Origin: DASWIV01 sp036397475
GTDB taxonomy: Bacteria > JAJVIF01 > JAPKYR01
Assembly: GCA_036397475.1 (NCBI GenBank)
Contig: DASWIV010000020.1
Location: 1 to 28,944, forward strand
Reading direction: 5' to 3'
DNA length: 28,944 nucleotides
Shown here: in pieces, positions 14,350 to 23,079 of the stretch
How the letters are laid out: each line of letters starts with the position of its first letter
Position numbering within the stretch: position 1 is the stretch's first letter
Program-made: the position numbers and the translations under genes
The notes under the pieces: model-generated
The model's database searches: none
Seen by the model: only the letters and a program-made list of their open reading frames with translations
What the model was told of the DNA's origin: nothing

Positions 14350-16711
14350 CCGTTTCCGTAAGCCTCTCAAGCGGAGCTTTCAGTTCACTGAGTAGCTTCT
14401 GTCCCGTCTCTTCAAAATTTATCTGAAGGAAATGGTCCCCGCCTCCAGCCTGCTGTATCTTTACCACCTTTCCCTCACCGAAGGTCGGATGCTTCACCCT
14501 CTCTCCGACAGTGTAAGTAGATGGGATTTTCGGAGTGTCTTTAGCCTCGCGCAGGCGACCAAGAAGTTTGTCGCGGGTTCCTGAATTCACCATGCTGTCG
14601 CGCCGTTTTTCTTCAGCCCATTCGTATGCGCGCGGAAGAACGTTCCATCCTTCACCCATTCCCGAGTACTGCTCATCGACAAGGTTTCTCATTTTCGACG
14701 GCACGCGCATTTCCTGTTCGACTTCGCCCTCCAGCGCCCTTCTGCTGATCTTGTCGGTTGGCATTATCAGCTCACCAGGTATTTCGGAGAAAAATCTCGA
14801 CGGTATCGCGCCGCCGACCGGATTGCGGTTCCTCCAGAACATGCTCGACCGCTTATAAACCGCCGACATGAACAGGCGGTCCATCGCGCGCGTTATCCCG
14901 ACATACGCAAGCCTACGCTCTTCTTCCAGCTCACGGTCGTCGTGCATCGATCTTGCGTGCGGAAACAACCCTTCTTCCATACCGGCCAGAAATACAACCG
15001 GAAATTCAAGACCCTTCGCCGAATGGGCAGTAAGGCATTTCACGCAATCGTCGGTATTTCTCATGCTGTCGGTATCCTGGATCAACGCCACGTGTTCCAG
15101 GAATACCGGAAGCCCCTCGGTCGGATACGCCTCGTCGAATCTCGTGATCGCCCCTTTAAGTTCCTCAATATTTTCAAGCCGCGATTCAGCCTCGATGGTA
15201 TCCGAGTCTTTCAGGCGCCTTTCATATCCCGACTCGTCAAGTATTCTTCCGGTCAGTTCAAACACGGAGAACGATTCTTTTTCCTCGTGAAGCAGCCGGA
15301 CCATGTCGCAGAAGCGGATGATCCTGTTTGCAGCGTAAGTTCCCAGCTGAATCCACAGATCTTCCCTAAATGGAATTTCATGGAGCCCGATATCCTGCTC
15401 GGTTAAAAGCTGCAGGAGTTTAGTGAAACTTTGCTGCCCGATCCCGCGAGTGGGAGTGTTTATTATTCTCTGGAGGCTGATAGTATCCCACGGGTTCTGA
15501 ACCAGCTTCAGGTACGCAATGACATCCTTGATCTCCTTCCGCTCGTAAAACCTGAACCCGCCGATAACCTGGTACGGGATCGAGTACTGTGTAAAGATTT
15601 CCTCGAACATTCTCGACAGGGAATTTGTCCGGTACAGGATCGCGAAGTCGTTGTAACTCCGCTTATCCGCTTTCATGTGGGTTTCGATGGTCTCGGCGAT
15701 AAAAATCGCTTCATCTTCGTCTGTGTGGCAGTACCTGAATGAAAGCGGTTCGCCTTCGCCACGGTTTGTCCAGAGATTCTTGTAATGCCGTTTCGGATTA
15801 TTTTTTACCAGTGCGTTCGCAGCATCGAGTATGTTCGAGTGTGACCGGTAGTTTTCCTCGAGCTTAACCACCGCCGCGCCGGGGAAATCATCCTCGAAAT
15901 TCAGTATGTATTTCGGATCGGCACCACGGAACTTGTAAATCGACTGGTCGTCGTCACCGACCACACACACATTGCTGTCGCGTTCAGCCAGCAGTTTGGT
16001 GAACACGTATTGAGCCTTGTTGATGTCCTGGTACTCATCCACCTGAATGTACCGGTAGCGGTTCTGAAGCCTGTCCTGCGTTTTCGGCGACTCCTGCATG
16101 AGCTCGACCGCCTTCATTATCAGGTCGTCGAAGTCGAGCGCTTTGATCTGGATAAGTCCCTTCTGGTACGCCTCGTAAACTTCCCCTACAATCGTCTCCC
16201 AGCGGTCCATCGCTTTTTCCTGGTAAGATTTCCAGTCGATTAGATTGGACTTCGCCGTCGATATCGCTCCGGCAATCGAACGTGGATCGTAATGGTTCGG
16301 ATCAATGCCAAGCCCTTTCTGGCACCGCTTGATAAGGATCGCGGATTCAGTGTCGTCGAAGATCTGGAATTCGGTCGGAACACCGATCTCGCCCCCGAAT
16401 TTTCTGAGGATCTGCGAGCAGGTGCGATGGAATGTTCCAAGCGGAACCTCATGACCTTCTATCCCGACCAGCTTATGCACACGGTTGCGCATCTCCTCAG
16501 CGGCTTTATTGGTGAATGTCACACCGAGGATCTGCCACGGCTTGCAGGTCTTGGTGAAGATGAGGTTGGCTGCTCGATACGCGATAACGCGAGTCTTGCC
16601 GCTGCCTGCGCCGGCAAGCACGAGCACGGGTCCGTGGATTGACTCCACAGCTCTCCTTTGCTCGGGATTGAGGTCAGTCTCGAGGACTTTGTCGAACTGG
16701 ATTACCGCCAT
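14345..16711 (-). CDS. pcrA: UvrD/PcrA-type superfamily 1 DNA helicase
   Basis: This 788-residue 3'-to-5' helicase is involved in excision repair, replication restart and clearing of recombination intermediates. It shows the Q motif LNPEQRRAV (14-22), Walker A AGAGSGKT (33-40), TFTNKAAEEMR (motif Ia), DEYQDINKAQY (motif II), GDDDQSIYKFRGAD (motif III), ENYRS (motif IV), TAHSAKGLEFPVVFLAGMEEG split as motif V, and RLAYVGITRA (motif VI). The C-terminus has GERVKHPTFGEGKVVKI, the tudor-like region of PcrA that binds RNA polymerase. That tail and the size favour PcrA over Rep. The ATG at 16711 lacks a clear ribosome site. It ends 29 bases from the duplicated cassette, tail to tail. Confidence 0.95.
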   Translation of the reverse strand: MAVIQFDKVLETDLNPEQRRAVESIHGPVLVLAGAGSGKTRVIAYRAANLIFTKTCKPWQILGVTFTNKAAEEMRNRVHKLVGIEGHEVPLGTFHRTCSQILRKFGGEIGVPTEFQIFDDTESAILIKRCQKGLGIDPNHYDPRSIAGAISTAKSNLIDWKSYQEKAMDRWETIVGEVYEAYQKGLIQIKALDFDDLIMKAVELMQESPKTQDRLQNRYRYIQVDEYQDINKAQYVFTKLLAERDSNVCVVGDDDQSIYKFRGADPKYILNFEDDFPGAAVVKLEENYRSHSNILDAANALVKNNPKRHYKNLWTNRGEGEPLSFRYCHTDEDEAIFIAETIETHMKADKRSYNDFAILYRTNSLSRMFEEIFTQYSIPYQVIGGFRFYERKEIKDVIAYLKLVQNPWDTISLQRIINTPTRGIGQQSFTKLLQLLTEQDIGLHEIPFREDLWIQLGTYAANRIIRFCDMVRLLHEEKESFSVFELTGRILDESGYERRLKDSDTIEAESRLENIEELKGAITRFDEAYPTEGLPVFLEHVALIQDTDSMRNTDDCVKCLTAHSAKGLEFPVVFLAGMEEGLFPHARSMHDDRELEEERRLAYVGITRAMDRLFMSAVYKRSSMFWRNRNPVGGAIPSRFFSEIPGELIMPTDKISRRALEGEVEQEMRVPSKMRNLVDEQYSGMGEGWNVLPRAYEWAEEKRRDSMVNSGTRDKLLGRLREAKDTPKIPSTYTVGERVKHPTFGEGKVVKIQQAGGGDHFLQINFEETGQKLLSELKAPLERLTETE

Positions 16712-16791
16712 ACAACTGTTAAGTTATGAGGATAGCACGGAGGGTTAGCATAGAACAACGGGCAGGCGAAAAATATTTCTTTATGCCTGTT

Positions 16792-18741
16792 TTATGAATC
16801 ATTCCCTTTAAAATTATAAGAACTGCCTGTATTTCCATGCATATCTGTCCTTTCCAGCGGATCATTTCCAGACCATTTGAACAATTTTCTTCCTTCCCCG
16901 AATGCTCCAGTCAGATCGACATCCATCTCCTCATAATTCGGGATTTCATTTATGTATTCTCCGGTTACTACATAATCAATTCCATATTGCTCAAGCCTGA
17001 ATGCCGTTTCATCATCAAGAATTCCGGTCTCGGCTGAACTTTTGAATGCAGGGATAATTTCACCGCGGATAGCCTCATTCCATTGTGCCGGAGGCAAAGG
17101 CGTGTACGGGTCCATTGTCTGGACGCCGAACATTATCGGAGTGTTCCCCGAACACAAATCCGGAAGATGATCCTGCGGAGTGAACATGTTGAAATCCAGG
17201 ATATCTATCTCGTCGAACAGTTTTGCTTCTGTTACAAGAAGGCGTGGCGGCACGTTATCGTCCCTCGTTATGTGGCTGAAAAATTCATTTGTGATACGGG
17301 AATATTTTTCCATCGGCATTGTCGCCAGACGTCCTACAGGAAACATGATGAACAGGTGGAAAAATATATACAGGCCTAGCGTGAGTTTTGTCATCACTGG
17401 AAATTCAGGTCTCGCGAGCCCTCCGATGACCATCAGCGCAATGACCATATCAATAAGGAAAATTGTTCCACCCCATCTGATAGCACGTGAATTATCAATC
17501 GTCAGCAGAAATATCACCAGCAGGAACATAAGGATTCCCGAAATCCATGAAAAATGTCGCCAGTTAATTTTTATGGGGTTCTCTGTGTCAGTGAGTGATG
17601 ATAAATGAGACGCTCCTAGTGCCGAAAGCACGACAACAACCCCGATCGCGAAACGTCCGATATACCTGAATTTATCGAGCAGTGGCAGCTTGATTAGTAA
17701 ATGCCATAGAGGATTGTACATCGCGAAAGCAAGAATCAACGCCGCCAGTCCCATAATTATAAGTGGGGCGTCAGCTTTCCAGTTTTTCCTTATGGTAAAG
17801 ATCCTTAGTGTCGCAAGGACTGAGCATAGCAGCCCGACATAGATAAGGCTCGATCCCCAGTGGACTACTTCTGTGGGTTCGCCGTAGCTTGGGAAATAAT
17901 ACGCTGATCCCAGCCGCAGCGGATTCAGCCATGTCCCTAAATAATAAAAGCTATTAGATATACCTGCCCTGGCAGTTTCAGGCAGATATCCCAGTACGGC
18001 GAATAGCAATGGAGCGCCAATCACCATGGTTCCACCTATAAATGAGCCAATAATGGCAGCGGATTTTTTCAGCCTGTTTATCCTGCTCGGATTTTCTGAA
18101 AACACATGGCCCGCTAAATAAAAAATTACCAGGACGAACATGTAGAAGAAAATCTGCGCATTTCCAGCCAGAAAAACGAATCCCGCGACAATTGCGATTA
18201 TTCCCAGGCTTTTCATAGCCAATTTTTCTCCGGGATTTTCTATCATCCTGTCGCAGAGCCATAAAAAAAGCGGGAACCACACGACAGACTGCAGCAGCGC
18301 CATCGACGTGATGTGAAACAATAAAAACGGGGCTGTCTGGAACATCACCGCTCCGAAAAATGCGCCAATCTGATTCGTTCCACGTCCCCTCAGCCACAGA
18401 TACATGAACTGTCCTGCCAGGATGAAGTGGATGATGTAGGTCAGATTCGCCCAGTAGAAAAAATTGCCAGGCAAATGCATGAGCCAGTTTCCCGGATACA
18501 GAAGTCCCGACTCGCTCTCAGCGAACTGCGGCATTCCCGTGTACATGTAATGGTTCCAGATCGGGAAGTGCCCGTCGCGGACCATCTCTACGTCGTACCA
18601 TTTAAGGGGGAGATTCAGGCGGGTGACGTCCCAACCTGCAAACTGCGAGTAGCCGATCAGTTCCGGGAAGAACATCGCGCATGGGATTAAAAGCAGCAGG
18701 ATATGGAATATGTCGATTCTGCCTTTCAACGGGTGAATCAT
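16792..18741 (-). CDS. YfhO-like multi-spanning membrane protein (GT-C type)
   Basis: The 649 residues hold about 12 membrane helices and a soluble C-terminal domain of about 170 residues. The first loop, GWDVTRLNLPLKWYDVEMVR then GHFPIWNHYMYTGMPQFAES, fits the YfhO/GT-C pattern of an acidic residue (D38) and a W-N-P-x-x-x-G-x-P block used by lipid-phosphate-sugar glycosyltransferases. YfhO in Bacillus is linked to lipoteichoic acid glycosylation; the acceptor here is unknown. The tail ends in a hydrophilic DPLERTDMHGNTGSS stretch. No ribosome site is visible before the ATG at 18741. It is preceded by the divergent SPFH gene, and the helicase starts 80 bases downstream of its stop. Confidence 0.8.
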   Translation of the reverse strand: MIHPLKGRIDIFHILLLLIPCAMFFPELIGYSQFAGWDVTRLNLPLKWYDVEMVRDGHFPIWNHYMYTGMPQFAESESGLLYPGNWLMHLPGNFFYWANLTYIIHFILAGQFMYLWLRGRGTNQIGAFFGAVMFQTAPFLLFHITSMALLQSVVWFPLFLWLCDRMIENPGEKLAMKSLGIIAIVAGFVFLAGNAQIFFYMFVLVIFYLAGHVFSENPSRINRLKKSAAIIGSFIGGTMVIGAPLLFAVLGYLPETARAGISNSFYYLGTWLNPLRLGSAYYFPSYGEPTEVVHWGSSLIYVGLLCSVLATLRIFTIRKNWKADAPLIIMGLAALILAFAMYNPLWHLLIKLPLLDKFRYIGRFAIGVVVVLSALGASHLSSLTDTENPIKINWRHFSWISGILMFLLVIFLLTIDNSRAIRWGGTIFLIDMVIALMVIGGLARPEFPVMTKLTLGLYIFFHLFIMFPVGRLATMPMEKYSRITNEFFSHITRDDNVPPRLLVTEAKLFDEIDILDFNMFTPQDHLPDLCSGNTPIMFGVQTMDPYTPLPPAQWNEAIRGEIIPAFKSSAETGILDDETAFRLEQYGIDYVVTGEYINEIPNYEEMDVDLTGAFGEGRKLFKWSGNDPLERTDMHGNTGSSYNFKGNDS

Positions 18742-18792
18742 ACATATTTAGGGAGGGCGATTGAAGTTATAAAGAGAATTTTATGCCATTAC

Positions 18793-18801
18793 TGATATAA
18801 T
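18793..18801 (+). promoter_or_regulatory. Extended -10 promoter for the short SPFH gene
   Basis: TGATATAAT (TG-n-TATAAT) lies 33 bases before the ATG at 18835. No good -35 is seen at 17 bases. The same TG-n-TATAAT form precedes the NfeD-like gene at 19792-19800. Confidence 0.4.
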
Positions 18802-18834
18802 TGCGGATTCAATATTATTCAGGGAGAGTACAGA

Positions 18835-19443
18835 ATGGGATCAGGTTCAGTCGTTATTGTTACTTTATTTGTCCTCATCTTTGCATTTGTAGAGATGGTC
18901 TGGGTCCTGAATCGTATTATTAACGCGGGACCTCATGAAGTGCTTGTTATTTCCGGACGCAGGCGAAGGATTAGACTTCAGGATGGCAAATTTGCCGAGG
19001 TTGGATTCAGGATGTTGAAAGGGGGGCGGACATTCATCTGGCCGTTCATCGAGAGGGTGGATAGATTATCCCTGGAACCGATGCCTATCCAGTTACGCTA
19101 TGAAGATATCGCGATCAAAGATAATTCCAAAATTAAATTTGAAGGCTCGGCGATTGTGCGTATTCCAAATGAGGACGAATGGATAGTGTATGCCGGCAGC
19201 AGCCTGCTGTCCAAGTCGAGTGATGAGATAGCAATGCTCGCAAAGCAGAAGATAGAATCGGTACTGAGGCTTATGCTGAAATCCATGACTTTCGATGAGA
19301 TAAATTCAAGCTGGGAGAAAATATATGAGTACGTCCGGCAGGAAACGTACGAGGACCTGAAAGGCTTCGGGCTGAAACTCCTTGATTTCGGGATTCGCAT
19401 CATTTCGACATATCCGCAGGAAACGGCAAGCGTATCATCGTAG
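18835..19443 (+). CDS. SPFH-domain-only flotillin paralogue
   Basis: The 202 residues have an N-terminal membrane anchor (about 5-25) and one SPFH/band-7 domain. Residues 25-80 nearly match the full flotillin at 20613-22142, with shared runs AGPxEVLVISGRRR and GFRMLKGGRTF, then WPFIERVDRLSLE. The remainder has diverged (PIQLRYEDIAIKDNSKIKFE against TLDVRTPEVYTAKGVPIIVD), and the protein stops at the point where the flotillin coiled coil begins. It may be a modulator that co-assembles with flotillin, or a decaying copy, although its frame is intact. GGGAGAG precedes the ATG by 6 bases. A 450-base gap with inverted repeats separates it from the NfeD-like gene. Confidence 0.88.
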   Translation: MGSGSVVIVTLFVLIFAFVEMVWVLNRIINAGPHEVLVISGRRRRIRLQDGKFAEVGFRMLKGGRTFIWPFIERVDRLSLEPMPIQLRYEDIAIKDNSKIKFEGSAIVRIPNEDEWIVYAGSSLLSKSSDEIAMLAKQKIESVLRLMLKSMTFDEINSSWEKIYEYVRQETYEDLKGFGLKLLDFGIRIISTYPQETASVSS

Positions 19444-19499
19444 CGCCGGCTGCCTGGAGTCTGTAGCAAAAGTCTGAATTATTCTAATATGGATGGATA

Positions 19500-19643
19500 C
19501 CGCCGACAAACTCGGGGGACCAAGAGCCTGCTATCAATGATGGAACACCGGGTTGTCGGCGTAATCTCACTATTCATGCACTATCGCCGACAATCCTGCC
19601 TTCTCACTCCATCGTCACCTGGTTGCTGGACGTTTGTCGGCGG
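19500..19643. repeat. Nested inverted repeats of one CGCCGACAA-type motif
   Basis: The 450-base gap 19444-19893 carries four copies of one 9-mer. CGCCGACAA stands at 19501-19509 and 19585-19593, and its reverse complement TTGTCGGCG at 19553-19561 and 19634-19642. The outer pair extends to a 12-bp perfect inverted repeat, CCGCCGACAAAC (19500-19511) with GTTTGTCGGCGG (19632-19643), and the inner pair nests inside it. It could be a MITE-like element, a structured RNA or paired operators. An 82-codon frame over it has no coding look. The rest of the gap holds the downstream promoter. Confidence 0.6.
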
Positions 19644-19791
19644 CACCCGGATTCCCCCCTCCGACTTTTTCAACAGCCCCTTCCAGATCAGCGTTGCCTG
19701 TTTTATTTCCCCCATTTTTACCGCCCTAATGCATTAAATCCCTGAAACTTTCCAACTTTTCACAAGTCAAGTTTCTGAATCGAAGACATGG

Positions 19792-19800
19792 TGCTATAAT
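19792..19800 (+). promoter_or_regulatory. Extended -10 promoter for the NfeD-flotillin operon
   Basis: TGCTATAAT is a consensus extended -10 (TG-n-TATAAT), 94 bases before the ATG at 19894. The -35 at 17 bases is poor (TTTCTG), as is common with extended -10 promoters. The resulting leader would be about 87 bases. Confidence 0.5.
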
Positions 19801-19893
19801 GGCGTCGGTTTTCAGGATTAATAGGATTTAATTCTTTCATATTTGCAGGATCGATGAATTTCCACCGGATTTAATGCCGGACGGAGGCTAGTC

Positions 19894-20562
19894 ATGACAA
19901 TTCTCATATCTATTTACTGGATCCTTTTCCTTGTTGGTCTGGGATTCGCTGTGGTTAGCGCGTTATTGTCCGGCGTAAGCGAAGCTTTCGGGGGCGGTCA
20001 CGACATTGACTTCAGCCACGATGTAGATGTCGGAGGCGGCGTCGACCATGATGTGGGATTTGGCGATTCCAGCGCTGATTCGTTCCACGGACATGGTGAA
20101 ATAGCGCTTAATCCTGTGTCACCATTAACAATAGCCTCGTTCATTGGCGGATTCGGCGGCGGCGGGTTAATAGGCTATTACATGCACCTGCCGACAGTCG
20201 GTACAGTATTGATAGCTCTTCCTGTCGGATTCCTGGTCGCATTCAGCCTGTATTACCTGATGTACAAGATCAACCAGACAAATATATCTTCGGAATCCAG
20301 ATTCAGTGAAGTTGTGGGTGTATCCGGCGAGATCATCACTCCGATTGTTGAGGATGGCACCGGTGAGATCGCCTATGTCTCCAGGGGCAGCAGGTACGCA
20401 TCTCCCGCCCGATCAATAGACGGGCGCAGCATAAAGAAAGGCAGAAGTGTTAAGGTCTGGAGAATTGTTGGAAGCACCTGCCTGGTCAAGGAGATCGAGC
20501 CTGAAGAGGCTGATATGCCAGGCGTTGATACTCTCGATGAGCGTACTCAAAAGAGCAACTAA
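19894..20562 (+). CDS. NfeD-like membrane protein with His/Asp-rich loop
   Basis: The 222 residues follow the YuaF/YqiJ plan: helix 1 (about 4-27), a loop, helices 2 and 3 (about 76-97 and 102-125), then an NfeD-type OB-fold (about 135-202, with SEVVGVSGEIITPIVEDGTG and GRSIKKGRSVKVWRIVGSTC). In Bacillus and E. coli such proteins are encoded beside flotillins and help form membrane microdomains. The loop at 34-69 (GGHDIDFSHDVDVGG, then VDHDVGF and HGHGE) has six His and many Asp, suggesting metal binding; similar runs recur in this family to my knowledge. GGAGG lies 7 bases before the ATG. It is followed by the flotillin after 50 bases, probably on one transcript. Confidence 0.85.
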   Translation: MTILISIYWILFLVGLGFAVVSALLSGVSEAFGGGHDIDFSHDVDVGGGVDHDVGFGDSSADSFHGHGEIALNPVSPLTIASFIGGFGGGGLIGYYMHLPTVGTVLIALPVGFLVAFSLYYLMYKINQTNISSESRFSEVVGVSGEIITPIVEDGTGEIAYVSRGSRYASPARSIDGRSIKKGRSVKVWRIVGSTCLVKEIEPEEADMPGVDTLDERTQKSN

Positions 20563-20612
20563 TGCATTCATTTATCATAAAAAAACAATTGGATTAATTC
20601 CAGGAGGCGGAC

Positions 20613-22142
20613 ATGGATCAAGGAATGATCGCTTTAATAGTTGTCGGCATTTTACTGATACTGTTCATTCTCGCAGTATTTGTACTGAACAGAATTCAAA
20701 AGGCGGGTCCGAACGAGGTTCTTGTAATTTCAGGGCGTCGCCGAAAGATAAAGCGCGATGATGGATCGGTATTCGACGTCGGTTTCAGGATGCTGAAAGG
20801 TGGACGTACATTCGTCTGGCCTTTCATCGAGCGGGTCGACCGCCTGTCCCTTGAAATAATGACCCTGGACGTCCGTACGCCGGAAGTTTACACGGCTAAG
20901 GGTGTTCCGATCATTGTCGACGGTATCGCCCAGATTAAGATCAAGGGCGATGATATATCGATCGCGACTGCCGCGGAGCAGTTCCTGTCGATGGGAACCG
21001 ATCAGATACGGAACATAGCCCTGCAGACGGTCGAGGGCCACTTGAGGGCAATTCTCGGTACGTTGACGGTTGAGGAAACCTACGCAAACCGCGACGCTTT
21101 CGCGGCGAAGGTCCAGGAAGTCGCGTCGTCCGACCTCGCAAACATGGGCCTGACGATCATCTCATTCACGATTAGAGATATTCGCGACAACCAGGGATAC
21201 CTCGATGCTCTCGGTAAACCGCGTACCGCGCAGGTTAAGAGGGACGCTGTTATCGGCCAGGCCGAAGCGGACAGGGACTCGACCATCAAATCCGCGCAGG
21301 CGTACCAGGAAGGGCAGGAAGCGAAATTCCAGGCCGACACCGGTATCGCCCAGGCGGAGCGGGACTACCAGATCAAGGTAGCCGAGTATACCGCCGCGGT
21401 TAACAAGGAAAAGGCGAAGGCCGATCTTGCCTACGACCTGCAGAAATACGAAACCGCTCAGGCTGTTAAACAGCAGGAAATCGAGGTCGAAGTTGTCGAG
21501 CGTAACAAGCGTATTGAGGTCCAGGAGAAGGAAATTCAGAGGCGTCAGAGAGAGCTGACCGCTACGATCGAGAAGCCTGCCGAGGCTGAAAAGTACCGTG
21601 TTACCACGATCGCCGACGCCGAGAAGTACAAGCTGCAGACTGAAGCCGATGGTTTCGCCGCGGCTGTAAAATTGAAGGGTTTCGCCGAAGCGGATGTTAT
21701 CCAGAAGACCGGTGAATCAGAGGCGGAAGCTAACAGGGCACGCGGTATCGCGCAGGCGGATGTCATCAGGGCTCAGGGTTTCGCGGAAGCGGAAGCCATG
21801 GAGCGGAAAGCACAGGCGTGGCGCCAGTACAACGAAGCCGCCATATTCCAGATGCTTATCGATAAATTACCGGAAATCGCAAGCGCGGTTGCGTCGCCTC
21901 TAGCCAAGACCGACAGGATCGTCATTATCAATTCCGGTGGTGGCGGCAATGGAGAGGCAGGCGGAGCGGGTGCGAGCAAGATAACGAAGGATGTAACTGA
22001 TATCGTTGCGCAGCTTCCTCCCGTAATTGAATCGCTCACAGGTGTAGACATGGAAACTCTACTGAAGGAGATTCCGCAGATCCGCAAGAATATGTACGAT
22101 GCCCAGAAATGGGAATCAGAAGGCGACAAGCCTAAGAAGTAA
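20613..22142 (+). CDS. Flotillin (SPFH plus coiled coil)
   Basis: Flotillins are membrane scaffolds that organise lipid and protein microdomains. The 509 residues begin with a membrane helix (6-25), then an SPFH domain (about 30-200, with EVLVISGRRRKIKRDDG and GIAQIKIKGDD). A long Ala/Glu/Lys-rich coiled coil follows (about 205-420) with EA repeats such as AEADRDSTIKSAQAYQEGQE. The C-terminus (about 435-509) has a Gly-rich hinge and VTDIVAQLPPVIESLTGVDM. The length and layout match FloT/YqiK. AGGAGG stands 5 bases before the ATG. It is the last gene of the NfeD-flotillin pair and is closed by a strong terminator. The N-terminal 80 residues are nearly shared with the short paralogue upstream. 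Confidence 0.95.
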   Translation: MDQGMIALIVVGILLILFILAVFVLNRIQKAGPNEVLVISGRRRKIKRDDGSVFDVGFRMLKGGRTFVWPFIERVDRLSLEIMTLDVRTPEVYTAKGVPIIVDGIAQIKIKGDDISIATAAEQFLSMGTDQIRNIALQTVEGHLRAILGTLTVEETYANRDAFAAKVQEVASSDLANMGLTIISFTIRDIRDNQGYLDALGKPRTAQVKRDAVIGQAEADRDSTIKSAQAYQEGQEAKFQADTGIAQAERDYQIKVAEYTAAVNKEKAKADLAYDLQKYETAQAVKQQEIEVEVVERNKRIEVQEKEIQRRQRELTATIEKPAEAEKYRVTTIADAEKYKLQTEADGFAAAVKLKGFAEADVIQKTGESEAEANRARGIAQADVIRAQGFAEAEAMERKAQAWRQYNEAAIFQMLIDKLPEIASAVASPLAKTDRIVIINSGGGGNGEAGGAGASKITKDVTDIVAQLPPVIESLTGVDMETLLKEIPQIRKNMYDAQKWESEGDKPKK

Positions 22143-22164
22143 GTTTTCAAGTCAGGAAATTCCA

Positions 22165-22193
22165 GGACGCGCTTCAAGGTGTGTCCTTTTTTT
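22165..22193 (+). terminator. Strong intrinsic terminator of the flotillin gene
   Basis: GGACGCGC (22165-22172) and GTGTGTCC (22179-22186) form an 8-bp stem with two G-U pairs around a 6-base loop, followed at once by seven T. It lies 22 bases past the flotillin stop. Confidence 0.85.
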
Positions 22194-22201
22194 ATGTTCT
22201 T

Positions 22202-22347
22202 GTGGCGCTCACAAAATTCACTCCTGCGAATTTATGTGGGTGCATGGGTATCCTTCCAACGGATAAATGTCACTGCACCTGCATAAATCCGCCATTGACG
22301 ATTGGATTAAATTGCCAGATTTGAATGGCGGATTTTGCAGGCGCCAC
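22202..22347. repeat. MITE-like element with imperfect 18-bp terminal inverted repeats
   Basis: The left end GTGGCGCTCACAAAATTC (22202-22219) and the right end GGATTTTGCAGGCGCCAC (22330-22347) are inverted copies matching at 14 of 18 positions. Inside, ATTTATGTGGGTGCA and TGCACCTGCATAAAT form an imperfect arm, TATCC/GGATA a small hairpin, and GCATAAATCCGCCATT pairs with AATGGCGGATTTTGC with one bulge. There is no coding frame. No target-site duplication is evident. It fills most of the 319-base gap between flotillin and nitroreductase; the rest (22348-22461) is A/T-rich with no clear promoter. Confidence 0.55.
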
Positions 22348-22461
22348 CCAGGATTGACTGAACTTAAATATTTTCAATTAATTTTGTAACCATCCTTTAT
22401 CCATAAGTAATATTAAAAATGCTAATCTCCTCTTAATAATTAAAAGGAAATCACTATTCTT

Positions 22462-23067
22462 ATGATCGAAAAAAGAGCCATAACTTCAAGACCTGTCGAC
22501 GATTTACTCGCACGTCGATGGTCCGGACGTGCATTTGATCCGGACAAACACGTAACCCGTGATCAGCTTCTTTCCATTCTGGAAGCCGCCAGGTGGGCTC
22601 CGTCATGCTGGAACGACCAGCCGTGGCGCTATCTTGTATGGGACAAAAATGACGATGCGGAATCGTACAAAAAAGGATTTGAATGCGTCAGTGAAAATAA
22701 TAAAAAGTGGGTCGTTAATTCCAGCGTACTAATGTGTGCCATTGCATCACACCGCTTCACCCACAATGACAAACCTAATCGATGGGGGGAATATGATTCG
22801 GGCGCCGCATCGATGAGTATCTGCCTCCAGGCGGTTTCACTCGGCTTAATGGCTCACCAAATGGCTGGGTTCGATAAGGACATGGTAATCGAAAAATTTA
22901 ATGTTCCTGAAAATTACACTCCAATGGCTATGATCGCTATCGGAGTGCCTGTGAACAGTATCGACGATGTTCCCGAAGAAAACAGGGAGCGCGAGCTTGC
23001 GGAACGATCACGTAATCCACTTGGCAATCGATTCTTCGACGGGACATGGGGTGCGGGGATAGAGTAA
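22462..23067 (+). CDS. Nitroreductase family FMN oxidoreductase
   Basis: The 201 residues show the family start RRWSGRAFDPDKHVTRDQLL (18-37) and AARWAPSCWNDQPWRYLVWD (42-61), where arginine, serine and asparagine bind FMN phosphate and ring. They also show the helical block SGAASMSICLQAVSLGLMAH and the C-terminal PMAMIAIGVP. The enzyme probably reduces nitro or quinone compounds with NAD(P)H; its natural substrate is unknown. AAGGAAA lies about 13 bases before the ATG, rather far. It is followed 12 bases later by the DMT transporter, so the two are likely cotranscribed. Confidence 0.92.
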   Translation: MIEKRAITSRPVDDLLARRWSGRAFDPDKHVTRDQLLSILEAARWAPSCWNDQPWRYLVWDKNDDAESYKKGFECVSENNKKWVVNSSVLMCAIASHRFTHNDKPNRWGEYDSGAASMSICLQAVSLGLMAHQMAGFDKDMVIEKFNVPENYTPMAMIAIGVPVNSIDDVPEENRERELAERSRNPLGNRFFDGTWGAGIE

Positions 23068-23079
23068 AATCTCTCCTTA

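Noticed and set aside
14942..15406. 154-codon plus-strand frame
   Set aside because: Antisense to helicase motifs V and VI regions; no start signals and no family resemblance.
16763..16789. CAGGC/GCCTG hairpin after the YfhO-like gene
   Set aside because: The stem is only 5 bp with a 17-base loop, and on the gene's strand it is followed by CCCGTTG, not a U run, so it is not a supported terminator.
19489..19737. 82-codon frame in the gap before the NfeD-like gene
   Set aside because: It runs across the nested inverted repeats, has no ribosome site and resembles no protein family.
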